Shown piece after piece: positions 51,277 to 59,354 of a stretch of 64,000 nucleotides of DNA; position 1 is the stretch's first letter, and each line of letters begins with the position of its first letter. The position numbers were made by a program, and so were the translations under genes. Under the pieces are notes generated by a model. The model saw nothing but the letters and a program-made list of their open reading frames with translations, had not been told where the DNA came from and did not search any database. The stretch is from Cyanobacteria bacterium UBA6446 (GTDB lineage Bacteria > Cyanobacteriota > Vampirovibrionia > Gastranaerophilales > Gastranaerophilaceae): positions 62,001-126,000 of the forward strand of contig DJOE01000006.1 of NCBI GenBank assembly GCA_002438405.1, written 5' to 3'.

Positions 51277-52020
51277 TTAATTATATAAAGCAGATTTTAT
51301 CATTTTTGTAATATTCTTTTTTATTACAATTTCATTATCTGTTTTTTCAAGTTCAGATTTCACATCAATTTCACCAACATAAGATAAATCATAATTAACT
51401 TTTCGATTTCCGGCTTCATATATTGGTTGATTAATAAATAGAAAATCATAATCTGTATATAATTTTAAGACAGCGATATTTGCTTTTGCATTCATTGCAA
51501 TTGTCGCAGCACCTTTGTGAATTTTGGGATATTCATTTTTTCTATGTCTTATACCAGATGGAAAAATCACGACATTTAATCCATTATCTAACATTTCCTT
51601 TGTATGTTTTTTCATATTATCTAAGGTTTCATCTTCTAATATAAAAATTGAACTTACCAAATTTGATAAAATTGGATTTTTGGCTAAGGCAGATTTAACA
51701 ATACAAGTGGTTCTTGGAATTAATCCAATTAAAATAACTATATCTATAAAACTCGGGTGAGTTGAAACAATAACTTTGTTTTTTATCTGTTTTATTTCGG
51801 TCAAATTTTCAATATTCAAATTTATTATCCCAAACGAAATTATCAACTTAACAAACCATGCCCAAGTTGAGTGAATAACATCAGAGTAAAAATATAACAA
51901 ATCTTTACCTTTTATAAAAAATTTTGCAAACGGAAACAGTGTGAAATTCAAAATTACAGCACCAACTCCAAAAATAAAAAAGCTCAACAAAACAATAAAA
52001 GATCGAATTATTTTAATCAT
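51277..52020 (-). CDS. PlsC-type acyltransferase (1-acyl-glycerol-phosphate acyltransferase family)
   Basis: A 247-residue inner-membrane-associated acyltransferase. The catalytic HxxxxD is STHPSFID with His88 and Asp93. Motif III is FPSGIRHR in place of the usual FPEGTR, so the Glu that contacts glycerol-phosphate is a Ser; the acceptor may not be lysophosphatidate. Two hydrophobic segments are near the N-terminus. In aryl-polyene loci this family is thought to transfer the finished chain to a lipid. It overlaps the chain-length-factor stop by one base. Confidence 0.83.
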   Translation of the reverse strand: MIKIIRSFIVLLSFFIFGVGAVILNFTLFPFAKFFIKGKDLLYFYSDVIHSTWAWFVKLIISFGIINLNIENLTEIKQIKNKVIVSTHPSFIDIVILIGLIPRTTCIVKSALAKNPILSNLVSSIFILEDETLDNMKKHTKEMLDNGLNVVIFPSGIRHRKNEYPKIHKGAATIAMNAKANIAVLKLYTDYDFLFINQPIYEAGNRKVNYDLSYVGEIDVKSELEKTDNEIVIKKNITKMIKSALYN

Positions 52021-52628
52021 TACACATCAACCTTAGACAAAATTCCAACAGGTGTAACAAATTTACTTGTTCTATTTTCAAGAAAATCTATAAGTAAAGA
52101 ATATTCATCACCTTGTGTTGAATTAATTTCTTTATCAAACTTATATTCTATTGAATTTAGAACAGGTGTTTTAGAAATCAGAACAGCAACAGATTTTTTC
52201 TCCTCAAAACTATCAGAATAACAATACAAAATATTATTTTTTCCAGAAACAATCGCCTCAACCAAACCAAAAGACAAACTGTTTTCGCCAGATGAAACCG
52301 CATAGTATGATCCTGTCAAATTTTTAAATAATGATAAAACACCGGCTAAATAATTATGTACAGAAGCTGAAAATGCAATCGGAGAAACCTCATTTTCATT
52401 ATTATATTGTTCAATTAAAGAAAAAAGCCTTTCAAATTCTCCATATTGGGAAGAAAAAATAAATTCATCAATATTATCATTTTCTTCATAAACTTTCAAA
52501 ATTACAGACATTGCAAGTTTATCAACTGTTGAGAGCTTTCGCCTCATCATCATCGGAATTTTTTTAATAATTTCATCTACTGCATTACAATATGCAAAAT
52601 TTTTGATAAATATTTTTTCAATCGGCAT
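52020..52628 (-). CDS. apeC: Ketosynthase-like chain-length factor (ApeC-like)
   Basis: About 202 residues from ATG 52628. It belongs to the short beta-ketoacyl synthase-like family (Ketoacyl-synt_2) that pairs with ApeO. The KS nucleophile region reads YYAVSSGENSLSFGL, where active ketosynthases have TACSSG: the Cys is replaced. Later motifs (HGTGT, GHxxGA) are absent. This is the expected state of a chain-length factor that shapes the pocket of its partner. I reject the TTG start at 52655. The gene has no ribosome-binding site and its -10 ends six bases before the ATG. Confidence 0.8.
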   Translation of the reverse strand: MPIEKIFIKNFAYCNAVDEIIKKIPMMMRRKLSTVDKLAMSVILKVYEENDNIDEFIFSSQYGEFERLFSLIEQYNNENEVSPIAFSASVHNYLAGVLSLFKNLTGSYYAVSSGENSLSFGLVEAIVSGKNNILYCYSDSFEEKKSVAVLISKTPVLNSIEYKFDKEINSTQGDEYSLLIDFLENRTSKFVTPVGILSKVDV

Positions 52629-52657
52629 AATGTTATTATATAATAAATTTATCAATT
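52629..52657. promoter_or_regulatory. 29-bp divergent promoter with a palindromic -10
   Basis: The spacer between apeC (minus) and the ketosynthase (plus) holds the perfect 14-bp palindrome TTATTATATAATAA at 52633-52646. It provides TATAAT on each strand (52639-52644 on plus; 52640-52635 on minus). The minus ATG begins six bases after its -10; the plus ATG begins 13 bases after its own. No ribosome-binding site exists for either gene. Both -35 regions would lie inside the opposite coding region. Confidence 0.55.
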
Positions 52658-53800
52658 ATGGGAATTTTTATAACGGCATATAACACAATATGTAATCTTG
52701 GTTATGGTATAGAGGAAATATACCAAAATGCTTGTCGTGGAGATAATTCAAAATTCACTGAAACATCTGATATAATCAAAAACACCAAAATTAGAATTGG
52801 AGAAGTTTCTCATACGTTGCCGGAAATTACTAAACCAGATTATAACACAAGATGTAACAGATTAGTTCTTGCGTGTTTTGAACTAATGAAAAAAGATTTG
52901 ACAGAACTTATTTCTAAATATAAAAAAGATAATATCGCAATTGTTTGCGCTACAACTAATACAGGGGTTGAAGAATTTGAAAAAAGTCAAAATCCAAAAC
53001 ATTTTGAAATAGGAAATCCGTCAGAATTTGCAAAGGATTATTTAGGTTTAAACAATTTTGCAACAACAGTTTCAACTGCTTGCTCTTCAGGTATAAAAGC
53101 TTTTTCTATTGCAAATCAAATTCTAAATTCAAATATTGCAGAGGCAGCAATTGTTATCGGAGTAGATTCAATTGCAAAACTTCCACTATTTGGTTTTCAT
53201 TCTTTAGAAATTCTTTCTCCTAACCCAACAAATCCATTCAGTGAAAACCGTTCAGGAATAAATATCGGAGAGGGCGCAGCAGTCTTTATTTTAGAAAAAG
53301 AGAAAAAACAAGATTGTATTGAAATCTGTTCAATTGGTGAAACAACAGATGTTTACCATGCAACATGCCCAGACCCAGAAGCAAAAGAATCAATTAATGC
53401 AATCAATCAAGCCCTTACAAAAGCTCAAATTTTACCAAAAGAGATTGATTACATAAATCTACACGGAACAGGAACAATTTCGAATGATATTATGGAAGCA
53501 AATGCAATCTATTCAATATTTAAAGACCAAACACTTTGCAGTTCAACAAAACCATTAACCGGTCACTGTTTAGGAGCATCTTCTTCTATTGAAACCGCAC
53601 TTTGTTGCAAACTAATTCAAACTAAAAATCCGACAATTTATCCACATATTTATGACGGAAATTATGATAAAACTTTACCAAAAATTAAACTCGTACCTCA
53701 AAATTGCAAAGCAGAAAAAATCACACACTGTTTATGTACAGCTTTCGGATTTGGAGGGACAAATGCAGTAATAATTTTAGGAGAACCTAAAAATGAGTAA
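52658..53800 (+). CDS. apeO: Beta-ketoacyl-ACP synthase (ApeO-like)
   Basis: A 380-residue condensing enzyme that would elongate the chain with malonyl-ACP, most likely as a heterodimer with the chain-length factor encoded divergently. The catalytic triad is complete: Cys142 in STACSSGIKAF, His269 in NLHGTGT and His303 in TGHCLGASSS. The C-terminal FGFGGTNAVIIL is also standard. It has no ribosome-binding site and a very short leader. It leads the right arm and overlaps the dehydratase gene by 8 bases. Confidence 0.92.
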   Translation: MGIFITAYNTICNLGYGIEEIYQNACRGDNSKFTETSDIIKNTKIRIGEVSHTLPEITKPDYNTRCNRLVLACFELMKKDLTELISKYKKDNIAIVCATTNTGVEEFEKSQNPKHFEIGNPSEFAKDYLGLNNFATTVSTACSSGIKAFSIANQILNSNIAEAAIVIGVDSIAKLPLFGFHSLEILSPNPTNPFSENRSGINIGEGAAVFILEKEKKQDCIEICSIGETTDVYHATCPDPEAKESINAINQALTKAQILPKEIDYINLHGTGTISNDIMEANAIYSIFKDQTLCSSTKPLTGHCLGASSSIETALCCKLIQTKNPTIYPHIYDGNYDKTLPKIKLVPQNCKAEKITHCLCTAFGFGGTNAVIILGEPKNE

Positions 53801-54248
53801 TTATGATTTATCAAAAATATTACCACACAAACCGCCAATGATTTTGATTGATGATATTTTAAATTACAATTTAGCACAGAAAACACTAACTGCAATTGTA
53901 AAAATCTCGAAAGATAAATTATTTTTTGATAAATCCCAAAACGGAATTTCTTCACTTGTCGGACTAGAATTTATGGCACAAACAATCGGTTGTTATGCCT
54001 ATTTTAGGAATGATTGCAAACCTCCAAAACTTGGATTTCTACTTGGTTCAAGACTTTTTAATAATGCGTTAGACATTTTCAAAAATGGTGAAAGCTACAA
54101 AATAAAAGTTAACGAAATATTTACAGATAATCAAATTGTTGCTTTTGATTGTATAATGTATGATATACAAGGTGAAGAAATCGCCAGTGCAACAATTAAT
54201 GTTTATCAAACAGACAATGTACAGGAGTTCTTAAATAAGAATGAGTAA
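53793..54248 (+). CDS. apeP: Hotdog beta-hydroxyacyl-ACP dehydratase (ApeP-like)
   Basis: A 151-residue single hotdog domain with HKPPMILIDDI (His12) and LVGLEFMAQTIGCYAYF (Glu59), the FabA/FabZ catalytic pair. In aryl-polyene synthesis ApeP forms a heterodimer with ApeI to create the conjugated double bonds; here the ApeI-like domain is fused to the ligase on the other arm. It lies between the ketosynthase and ketoreductase genes with overlaps on both sides. Confidence 0.88.
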   Translation: MSNYDLSKILPHKPPMILIDDILNYNLAQKTLTAIVKISKDKLFFDKSQNGISSLVGLEFMAQTIGCYAYFRNDCKPPKLGFLLGSRLFNNALDIFKNGESYKIKVNEIFTDNQIVAFDCIMYDIQGEEIASATINVYQTDNVQEFLNKNE

Positions 54249-54963
54249 AACAGTTTTAATAACAGGTTCAAGTAGAGGGATAGGAAAAGCAACAGCAATA
54301 ACTCTTGCAAAAGCAGAATATGATATTGTTTTGCATTGTTCACATGACGTAACTCGTCTTGAAAATTTAAAAAAAGAAATCAAAAATTATAACGTAAAAT
54401 GTAGAACTCTTGCGTTTGACATAAAAAATCGAGAAGAAACCGAAAAAATACTTCTTAACGATATAGAACAAAATGGAATATACTATGGCATAGTATTAAA
54501 TGCAGGAATAGCAAAAGATAATCCTTTTCCTGCAATGGAAGATTTTGAATGGGACGACGTTATCAATACAAATCTTGGAGGTTTTTATAATATTCTAAAA
54601 CCTTTAACTCTTCCAATGATTCAAAATAGAAAAGGTAGAATTATTACAATGTCTTCAATTTCCGGTTTGACAGGTAATAGAGGGCAAGTAAATTATAGCG
54701 CTTCAAAAGCCGGAATTATCGGAGCGACAAAAGCTCTTGCAAGAGAACTTGCAAAAAGAAGAATTACAGTAAATTGTATTGCTCCGGGGATAATTGATTC
54801 TGATATGACAGAGGAAATTCCCGAAGAAATTATCAAACAAATTCCATTAAAAAGAATGGGAAAACCGGAAGAAGTTGCAAGTCTTGTTAAATATTTGATG
54901 AGCGAAGATGCAGGATATATTACAGGTCAAGTTATTTCTGTAAATGGAGGACTTTTAATATGA
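54241..54963 (+). CDS. apeQ: 3-ketoacyl-ACP reductase (ApeQ/FabG-like)
   Basis: A 240-residue short-chain dehydrogenase. It has the NADPH loop TGSSRGIG at 8-15, LNAGIA at about 86-91, the catalytic Ser in MSSISG at 137-142, and Tyr152 and Lys156 in NYSASKAG. It would reduce the beta-keto group in each extension cycle. The absence of an enoyl reductase gene in the locus fits a polyene product, in which double bonds are kept. It overlaps the next gene by 4 bases. Confidence 0.93.
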   Translation: MSKTVLITGSSRGIGKATAITLAKAEYDIVLHCSHDVTRLENLKKEIKNYNVKCRTLAFDIKNREETEKILLNDIEQNGIYYGIVLNAGIAKDNPFPAMEDFEWDDVINTNLGGFYNILKPLTLPMIQNRKGRIITMSSISGLTGNRGQVNYSASKAGIIGATKALARELAKRRITVNCIAPGIIDSDMTEEIPEEIIKQIPLKRMGKPEEVASLVKYLMSEDAGYITGQVISVNGGLLI

Positions 54964-56189
54964 CAAGAAGAGTAGTTATTACAGGAATGGCTTTAGCATC
55001 TCCATTGGGTTCAACTGTTGACGTTGCATTTAACCGATTAAAAGAATACAAAAATTGCGTAAGATATTGGAAAGAACTCGACAGATTCGACAAATTAAAC
55101 ACTCGTCTTGTTGCAACAGTAGAGGGTTTTGAAACTCCAAAACATTTTGATAGAAAAGTTCTACGTTCAATGGGACCTGTTTCAATAATGTCAGTTGCAA
55201 CCTCAGAAGAAGCTCTAAAAGTTGCAGGACTTTTGGGCAACCCTTTAATTCAATCAAAAAAAACAGGTGTTAGTTATGGCTCTTCAAGTGGTTCGTTGAA
55301 TGCAATTTTTGATTTTTATTCAATGTATGTTGATAACAAAGTTAAAAACTTGAATTCTGCATCTTATATCAAAATGATGCCTCAAACCGCAGCTGTAAAC
55401 ATTTCTTTATACTTTAAAACCCACGGAAGACTTATTCCAACATCGACTGCCTGCACATCTGGTTCTCTAGGCATAGGTTATGGTTATGAAGCAATAAAAG
55501 ACGGTTATGCAGACATAATGATTTCAGGTGGAGCAGAAGAAATTCACCCAACACAAATAGGGGTTTTTGATACTCTATATGCAACAAGTACGCTCAATGA
55601 TACGCCCGAATTAACCCCAAAACCTTTTGACAAAGACAGAGATGGACTTGTTATAGGAGAGGGTGCAGGAACATTGATACTTGAAGAATATGAACACGCA
55701 AAAGCTCGTGGTGCAAAGATTTATGCTGAAATTGTAGGTTTTGCAACAAATACAGATGGAACTCATATTACAAATCCAAACAAGGATATGATGAGAGAAG
55801 TTATGAAAGATTCTCTAAAATCCGCAAATCTTTCCCCTGAAGATATTGGATATGTAAATGCCCATGGAACAGGAACTTCAAGAGGTGATATTGCAGAATC
55901 TAATGCAACTTACGAAACTTTCCAAAGGAATGTTCCAATCAGCACAATAAAAAGTTATACTGGACATACACTTGGAGCATGTGGTGCTATTGAAGCAATT
56001 TTATCAATTCAAATGATGAACAATAATTGGTTCTGTCCAACTTTAAACTTAAAAAATATTGACCCAGAATGTGCACCAGAACTTGGTTATATCACAAATG
56101 AGGGTAAAGAAATTGAAACTCAATATATTATGAGTAACAATTTTGCTTTTGGCGGAATAAATACTTCTCTCATTTTTAAAAGAGTTTAG
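54960..56189 (+). CDS. apeR: Beta-ketoacyl-ACP synthase (ApeR/FabF-like)
   Basis: A 409-residue ketosynthase with a complete triad: Cys165 in PTSTACTSGS, His302 in NAHGTGTS and His336 in TGHTLGACG. It is closer to FabF in length and start (MTRRVVITGMALASPLGSTV) than the first ketosynthase. In aryl-polyene loci the second ketosynthase, ApeR, may start the chain. It is the last gene of the right arm; its stop lies 11 bases before a stem-loop that belongs to the opposite strand. Confidence 0.93.
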   Translation: MTRRVVITGMALASPLGSTVDVAFNRLKEYKNCVRYWKELDRFDKLNTRLVATVEGFETPKHFDRKVLRSMGPVSIMSVATSEEALKVAGLLGNPLIQSKKTGVSYGSSSGSLNAIFDFYSMYVDNKVKNLNSASYIKMMPQTAAVNISLYFKTHGRLIPTSTACTSGSLGIGYGYEAIKDGYADIMISGGAEEIHPTQIGVFDTLYATSTLNDTPELTPKPFDKDRDGLVIGEGAGTLILEEYEHAKARGAKIYAEIVGFATNTDGTHITNPNKDMMREVMKDSLKSANLSPEDIGYVNAHGTGTSRGDIAESNATYETFQRNVPISTIKSYTGHTLGACGAIEAILSIQMMNNNWFCPTLNLKNIDPECAPELGYITNEGKEIETQYIMSNNFAFGGINTSLIFKRV

Positions 56190-56192
56190 AAA

Positions 56193-56219
56193 ATAAAAAG
56201 CTGGCAAATACATGCCAGC
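56193..56219 (-). terminator. Terminator after the TolC-like gene
   Basis: GCTGGCA at 56200-56206 pairs with TGCCAGC at 56213-56219; on the minus strand it runs into TTTTTATTTTC. On the plus strand there is no T-run, so it does not clearly end the aryl-polyene right arm. Confidence 0.75.
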
Positions 56220-56267
56220 CTGCTTAGTAAGTAAAAATATGATTAAGATTTAGTGTTAGTTTTGTTA

Positions 56268-57668
56268 TTATAATTGGCTACCAACTGCCTTATATAATCC
56301 AATGTAATCTACAAGACAATTGATTTTATCATTTACAACTTGTTGATCGGTATATAAAACATTTTCTTTTACTTGAACTAAATCAAGTCTAGAAATTGTA
56401 CCTTCATTATATTTGTTTGTACTATAACCAAAGTCTTCTCTTTCAAGTTTTGCTCTAGTTTTAATATCATTATATTTGTCATTATCAAGTTTTAATGAAA
56501 CCATTGCATCATTAACTTCTTGAATAGCTGTCAAATTTGTTTTGTAATAATTATTCAAAACTCGTTCGTACTCATCTTTTTTAAGTCTTAAATTCGCAAT
56601 TCTTCTTCCACCTGTGAATAAAGGTAAACCTAAACCTCCACCAATTGCAGTTAAGGCATTTTTGGTTGTCCACAAACTACCAAAATCATTAGATAAGAAC
56701 ATTGCAACCGCACCAATATTAAATGACGGTAAAAATTCTTTCTTAGCAACCCTTACATCAATTCCGGCCTTTTCAACCATTTTTTCAGCTTTTAAATAAT
56801 CCGGTCTTTGAGTAATTATTTCAGTAGGAATTTCTGATGGATTTGCACCTGTATAATTAAGAGCATCAAAACTTACTCTTGACAATTTTTCTGCATTATT
56901 TGGATTTTCTCCAATCAATACTGCCAATTGATTTAACAATTTTGTTCTTTGTTTTTTGAATTCTGTCAAATCAGTCTTTCCGGCAATATAAGATTTATTA
57001 GCTTTTACAGTATCAGCTGTTGAAGTTAAGCCCTCTTTGTTTCGAGCTAACATCAAATCATAAATTACTTTTCTATCTTTGACAATTTCTTCTTGAAGAG
57101 AAATTAATTTATCCAACTTAACAATATTAAAATAAGTTGTACCAACAGCAGAAGCTATTGAGATATAAGCAGCTCTTTCATCTTGCAAAGATTGTTCATA
57201 CTCTTTTTTAGCTGCATTTGTTTTGTCATGATTTTTTAAGAACAAATCAACTTCATAACTTGCAAATGCCGGCATTGCAAAACCCCATTCAGAACTTGTT
57301 GAATAAGGCATTTTTGAATACCCAGGACCAAAACCTACACCTGCAGTTGGTAATTCATTCGCAAATTGAATTTTTACTGCTTGATAATATTCATCAACAG
57401 CAATTGTTGCCATTTTTAAATCATAGTTATTTTTAATAGCTTTATCAATATAACCGTTTAAAATATCATCATTAAAATTGCTCCACCAGTTATAATTAAT
57501 ATATTCATATTTAAACTCATCACTTTTTTGTCTTTGTTTATGAGTTTTAGAAATCGAAACTTTTTTTGGTTCATTTGAATTTTTATTACCAATAGCAGAG
57601 CATGCCAAAGGTGAAATTTCTGTTAATATAAAACTTGCTAATAATAGTGTAATAATACTCTTTTTCAA
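56268..57668 (-). CDS. TolC/NodT-family outer-membrane efflux lipoprotein
   Basis: A 466-residue outer-membrane factor. The signal peptide ends with a lipobox-like PLAC (Cys23), as in NodT-type factors. Long helices (ALTAIGGG, EKAGIDVRVAKKEFLPSFNI) and the repeated ITQRPDYLKAEK motif show the TolC fold in two halves. It is divergent from a MarR regulator and upstream-linked in function to the HlyD and DHA2 genes, together a tripartite drug-efflux pump. The start is TTG at 57668 with AGAGGA upstream; an ATG start would lose the signal peptide. Confidence 0.88.
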   Translation of the reverse strand: MKKSIITLLLASFILTEISPLACSAIGNKNSNEPKKVSISKTHKQRQKSDEFKYEYINYNWWSNFNDDILNGYIDKAIKNNYDLKMATIAVDEYYQAVKIQFANELPTAGVGFGPGYSKMPYSTSSEWGFAMPAFASYEVDLFLKNHDKTNAAKKEYEQSLQDERAAYISIASAVGTTYFNIVKLDKLISLQEEIVKDRKVIYDLMLARNKEGLTSTADTVKANKSYIAGKTDLTEFKKQRTKLLNQLAVLIGENPNNAEKLSRVSFDALNYTGANPSEIPTEIITQRPDYLKAEKMVEKAGIDVRVAKKEFLPSFNIGAVAMFLSNDFGSLWTTKNALTAIGGGLGLPLFTGGRRIANLRLKKDEYERVLNNYYKTNLTAIQEVNDAMVSLKLDNDKYNDIKTRAKLEREDFGYSTNKYNEGTISRLDLVQVKENVLYTDQQVVNDKINCLVDYIGLYKAVGSQL

Positions 57669-57728
57669 TGTTTTAAATCCTCTAAAAAATATACTTGCAT
57701 TTTCTATATCAGTATGATAACATAATAT

Positions 57729-57760
57729 TGTTGTAAATGCAACACATTATTTTTACAACA
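57729..57760. promoter_or_regulatory. Candidate MarR operator
   Basis: TGTTGTAAA at 57729-57737 and TTTACAACA at 57752-57760 are a perfect 9-bp inverted repeat in the spacer between the TolC-like gene and the marR-type gene. An inner TGTTG/CAACA pair adds symmetry. Such sites usually bind the divergent MarR protein. Confidence 0.6.
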
Positions 57761-57796
57761 TAAAGAAATATCTAATTTGAATAGAAATAATAAACT

Positions 57797-58258
57797 ATGT
57801 ACGAATGTGAACACTATACAGATTCAATATATTATCAATTAGAGCAAACAGCCAAGTATTGCAAATATCTTGGTATGCAAATTTTCCAAAAACTTGATTT
57901 GCCAATAAGTTTAGATGAATTTGTAATTTTAGATATATTAATAGATAATGAAGAAATTTGTCAAAGGGATTTAGCAAAATTGATATTGAAAGACAGACCT
58001 TGCACAGGCAGATTGTTAAATTCTTTGGAAGAAAAAGGCTTTATTGAGAGATTTATTGATACAAAAAATAATAGACTTGTAAAAAGAATAAAATTGACTT
58101 TGTCAGGAATTGAAACAACACAAAAAGTTACAATTATAATCAGAGATTATATGAATAAATTACCAAAGGTGTTATCTGATGATGATAAGTTAGAATTAAT
58201 TAATTCTATAAAAAAATTTAGAGAAAGTTTAGAAAAAGAAGTAGAAATGAAAATATAA
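57797..58258 (+). CDS. MarR-family regulator
   Basis: A 153-residue winged-helix protein. The domain runs from helix 1 (YYQLEQTAKYCKYLGMQIFQK) through DLAKLILKDRPCTGRLLNSLEEKGFIERF to the wing DTKNNRLVKRIKLTLSG. MarR proteins repress efflux genes and release DNA when they bind a drug or sense oxidation. Its place between the TolC and HlyD/DHA2 genes, and the dyad in the spacer, point to control of this pump and itself. No ribosome-binding site is visible before the ATG. Confidence 0.88.
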   Translation: MYECEHYTDSIYYQLEQTAKYCKYLGMQIFQKLDLPISLDEFVILDILIDNEEICQRDLAKLILKDRPCTGRLLNSLEEKGFIERFIDTKNNRLVKRIKLTLSGIETTQKVTIIIRDYMNKLPKVLSDDDKLELINSIKKFRESLEKEVEMKI

Positions 58259-58271
58259 GAGGTTAACAGAC

Positions 58272-59279
58272 ATGGAAGAAAAAAATCAAAATCAACCACA
58301 AGAAACTCAAGAAATTAAACACCATAAAAAGGGAATAAAAAGAACAATTGCACTTGTTGTAGTTGTTATCGCATTCATTTTAGCAGGTGCTTATTTGTAT
58401 AACGAAATGCAATACGAATCAACAGATGATGCTTATGTTGAAACAACAACAGTAAATGTTTCACCAAAAGTATCAGGACAGATTGAAGAAGTATTTGTAA
58501 AAGATAACCAATTTGTACACGAGGGAGATTTGGTTGCAATCATTGATTCTGCTGATTACAAAATCAAATTAGAACAAGCCGATTCAAACTATGAAAAAAT
58601 TAAATTAGATCAATCTAATGCAAAAGCTAATTTAGTTGCAGCTCAATCAAGTATCGCATTAGCTAAAAAAGATTTAGACAGATACACAAAATTATATGAA
58701 CAAGGTGCAGTTTCAAAACAAACACTTGATGATGCACAAGTTAAATATGATTCAGCGCAAGCAAACTTAACCCAAGCAAATCAAGCTTTATTCTCAAATA
58801 AAGAGGGAGTAACAGTTGCAGATGCTAATTTGAAAAATGCCCAAGCAGCTAAAGATAAAGCTGCTTTAGATTTATCTTATACAAAGATTTATGCTCCACA
58901 ATCAGGAACAGTTTCATCAAGAAGAGTTGAAAAAGGTATGTGGGTAACAGCAGGTTCACCTTTATTCACTTTAGTTCCTGAAAATGTTTGGGTTGTAGCA
59001 AACTTCAAAGAAAACCAATTAAGAGGAATGAAAGCAGGACAACCTGTTGATATCAAAATTGATACATATCCAAACAAAGTATTCAAAGGAAAAATCGACA
59101 GTATCCAAAGAGCATCAGGTGCTAAATCAAGTTTATTCCCACCAGAAAATGCTGTTGGTTCATTCGTTAAAATCGTTCAAAGAATACCTGTAAAAATCAT
59201 ATTCACAGAAAAAATTGATACTAACCAATACAATATCGTACCTGGAATGTCAGTAGTTCCAAAAGTTAAAGTAAAATAA
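58272..59279 (+). CDS. HlyD/EmrA-type membrane fusion protein
   Basis: A 335-residue adaptor between an inner-membrane pump and an outer-membrane channel. It has one N-terminal membrane segment (about 23-43), a lipoyl/barrel-sandwich domain split by a coiled-coil hairpin (about 95-200) and a beta-barrel C-terminal part. YESTDDAYVETTTVNVSPKV and GQIEEVFVKDNQFVHEGD mark the family. It follows marR after 13 bases and precedes the DHA2 pump. Confidence 0.94.
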   Translation: MEEKNQNQPQETQEIKHHKKGIKRTIALVVVVIAFILAGAYLYNEMQYESTDDAYVETTTVNVSPKVSGQIEEVFVKDNQFVHEGDLVAIIDSADYKIKLEQADSNYEKIKLDQSNAKANLVAAQSSIALAKKDLDRYTKLYEQGAVSKQTLDDAQVKYDSAQANLTQANQALFSNKEGVTVADANLKNAQAAKDKAALDLSYTKIYAPQSGTVSSRRVEKGMWVTAGSPLFTLVPENVWVVANFKENQLRGMKAGQPVDIKIDTYPNKVFKGKIDSIQRASGAKSSLFPPENAVGSFVKIVQRIPVKIIFTEKIDTNQYNIVPGMSVVPKVKVK

Positions 59280-59296
59280 TTATTTAAAATATAAAC

Positions 59297-59331
59297 AAGT
59301 GGATAAGAAATATTTACAATCTTATCCACTT
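59297..59331 (+). other. Intercistronic hairpin between pump genes
   Basis: AAGTGGATAAGA at 59297-59308 and TCTTATCCACTT at 59320-59331 are perfect 12-bp complements. There is no good T-run after the stem. It may be a weak attenuator or an mRNA-stabilising hairpin that sets the ratio of adaptor to pump. Confidence 0.6.
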
Positions 59332-59354
59332 CTTATTAACATTTTGAGGGAAAA

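Noticed and set aside
56200..56219. Terminator of the APE right arm on the plus strand
   Set aside because: The stem is good but no T-run follows on the plus strand; the T-run is on the minus strand and fits the TolC-like gene.
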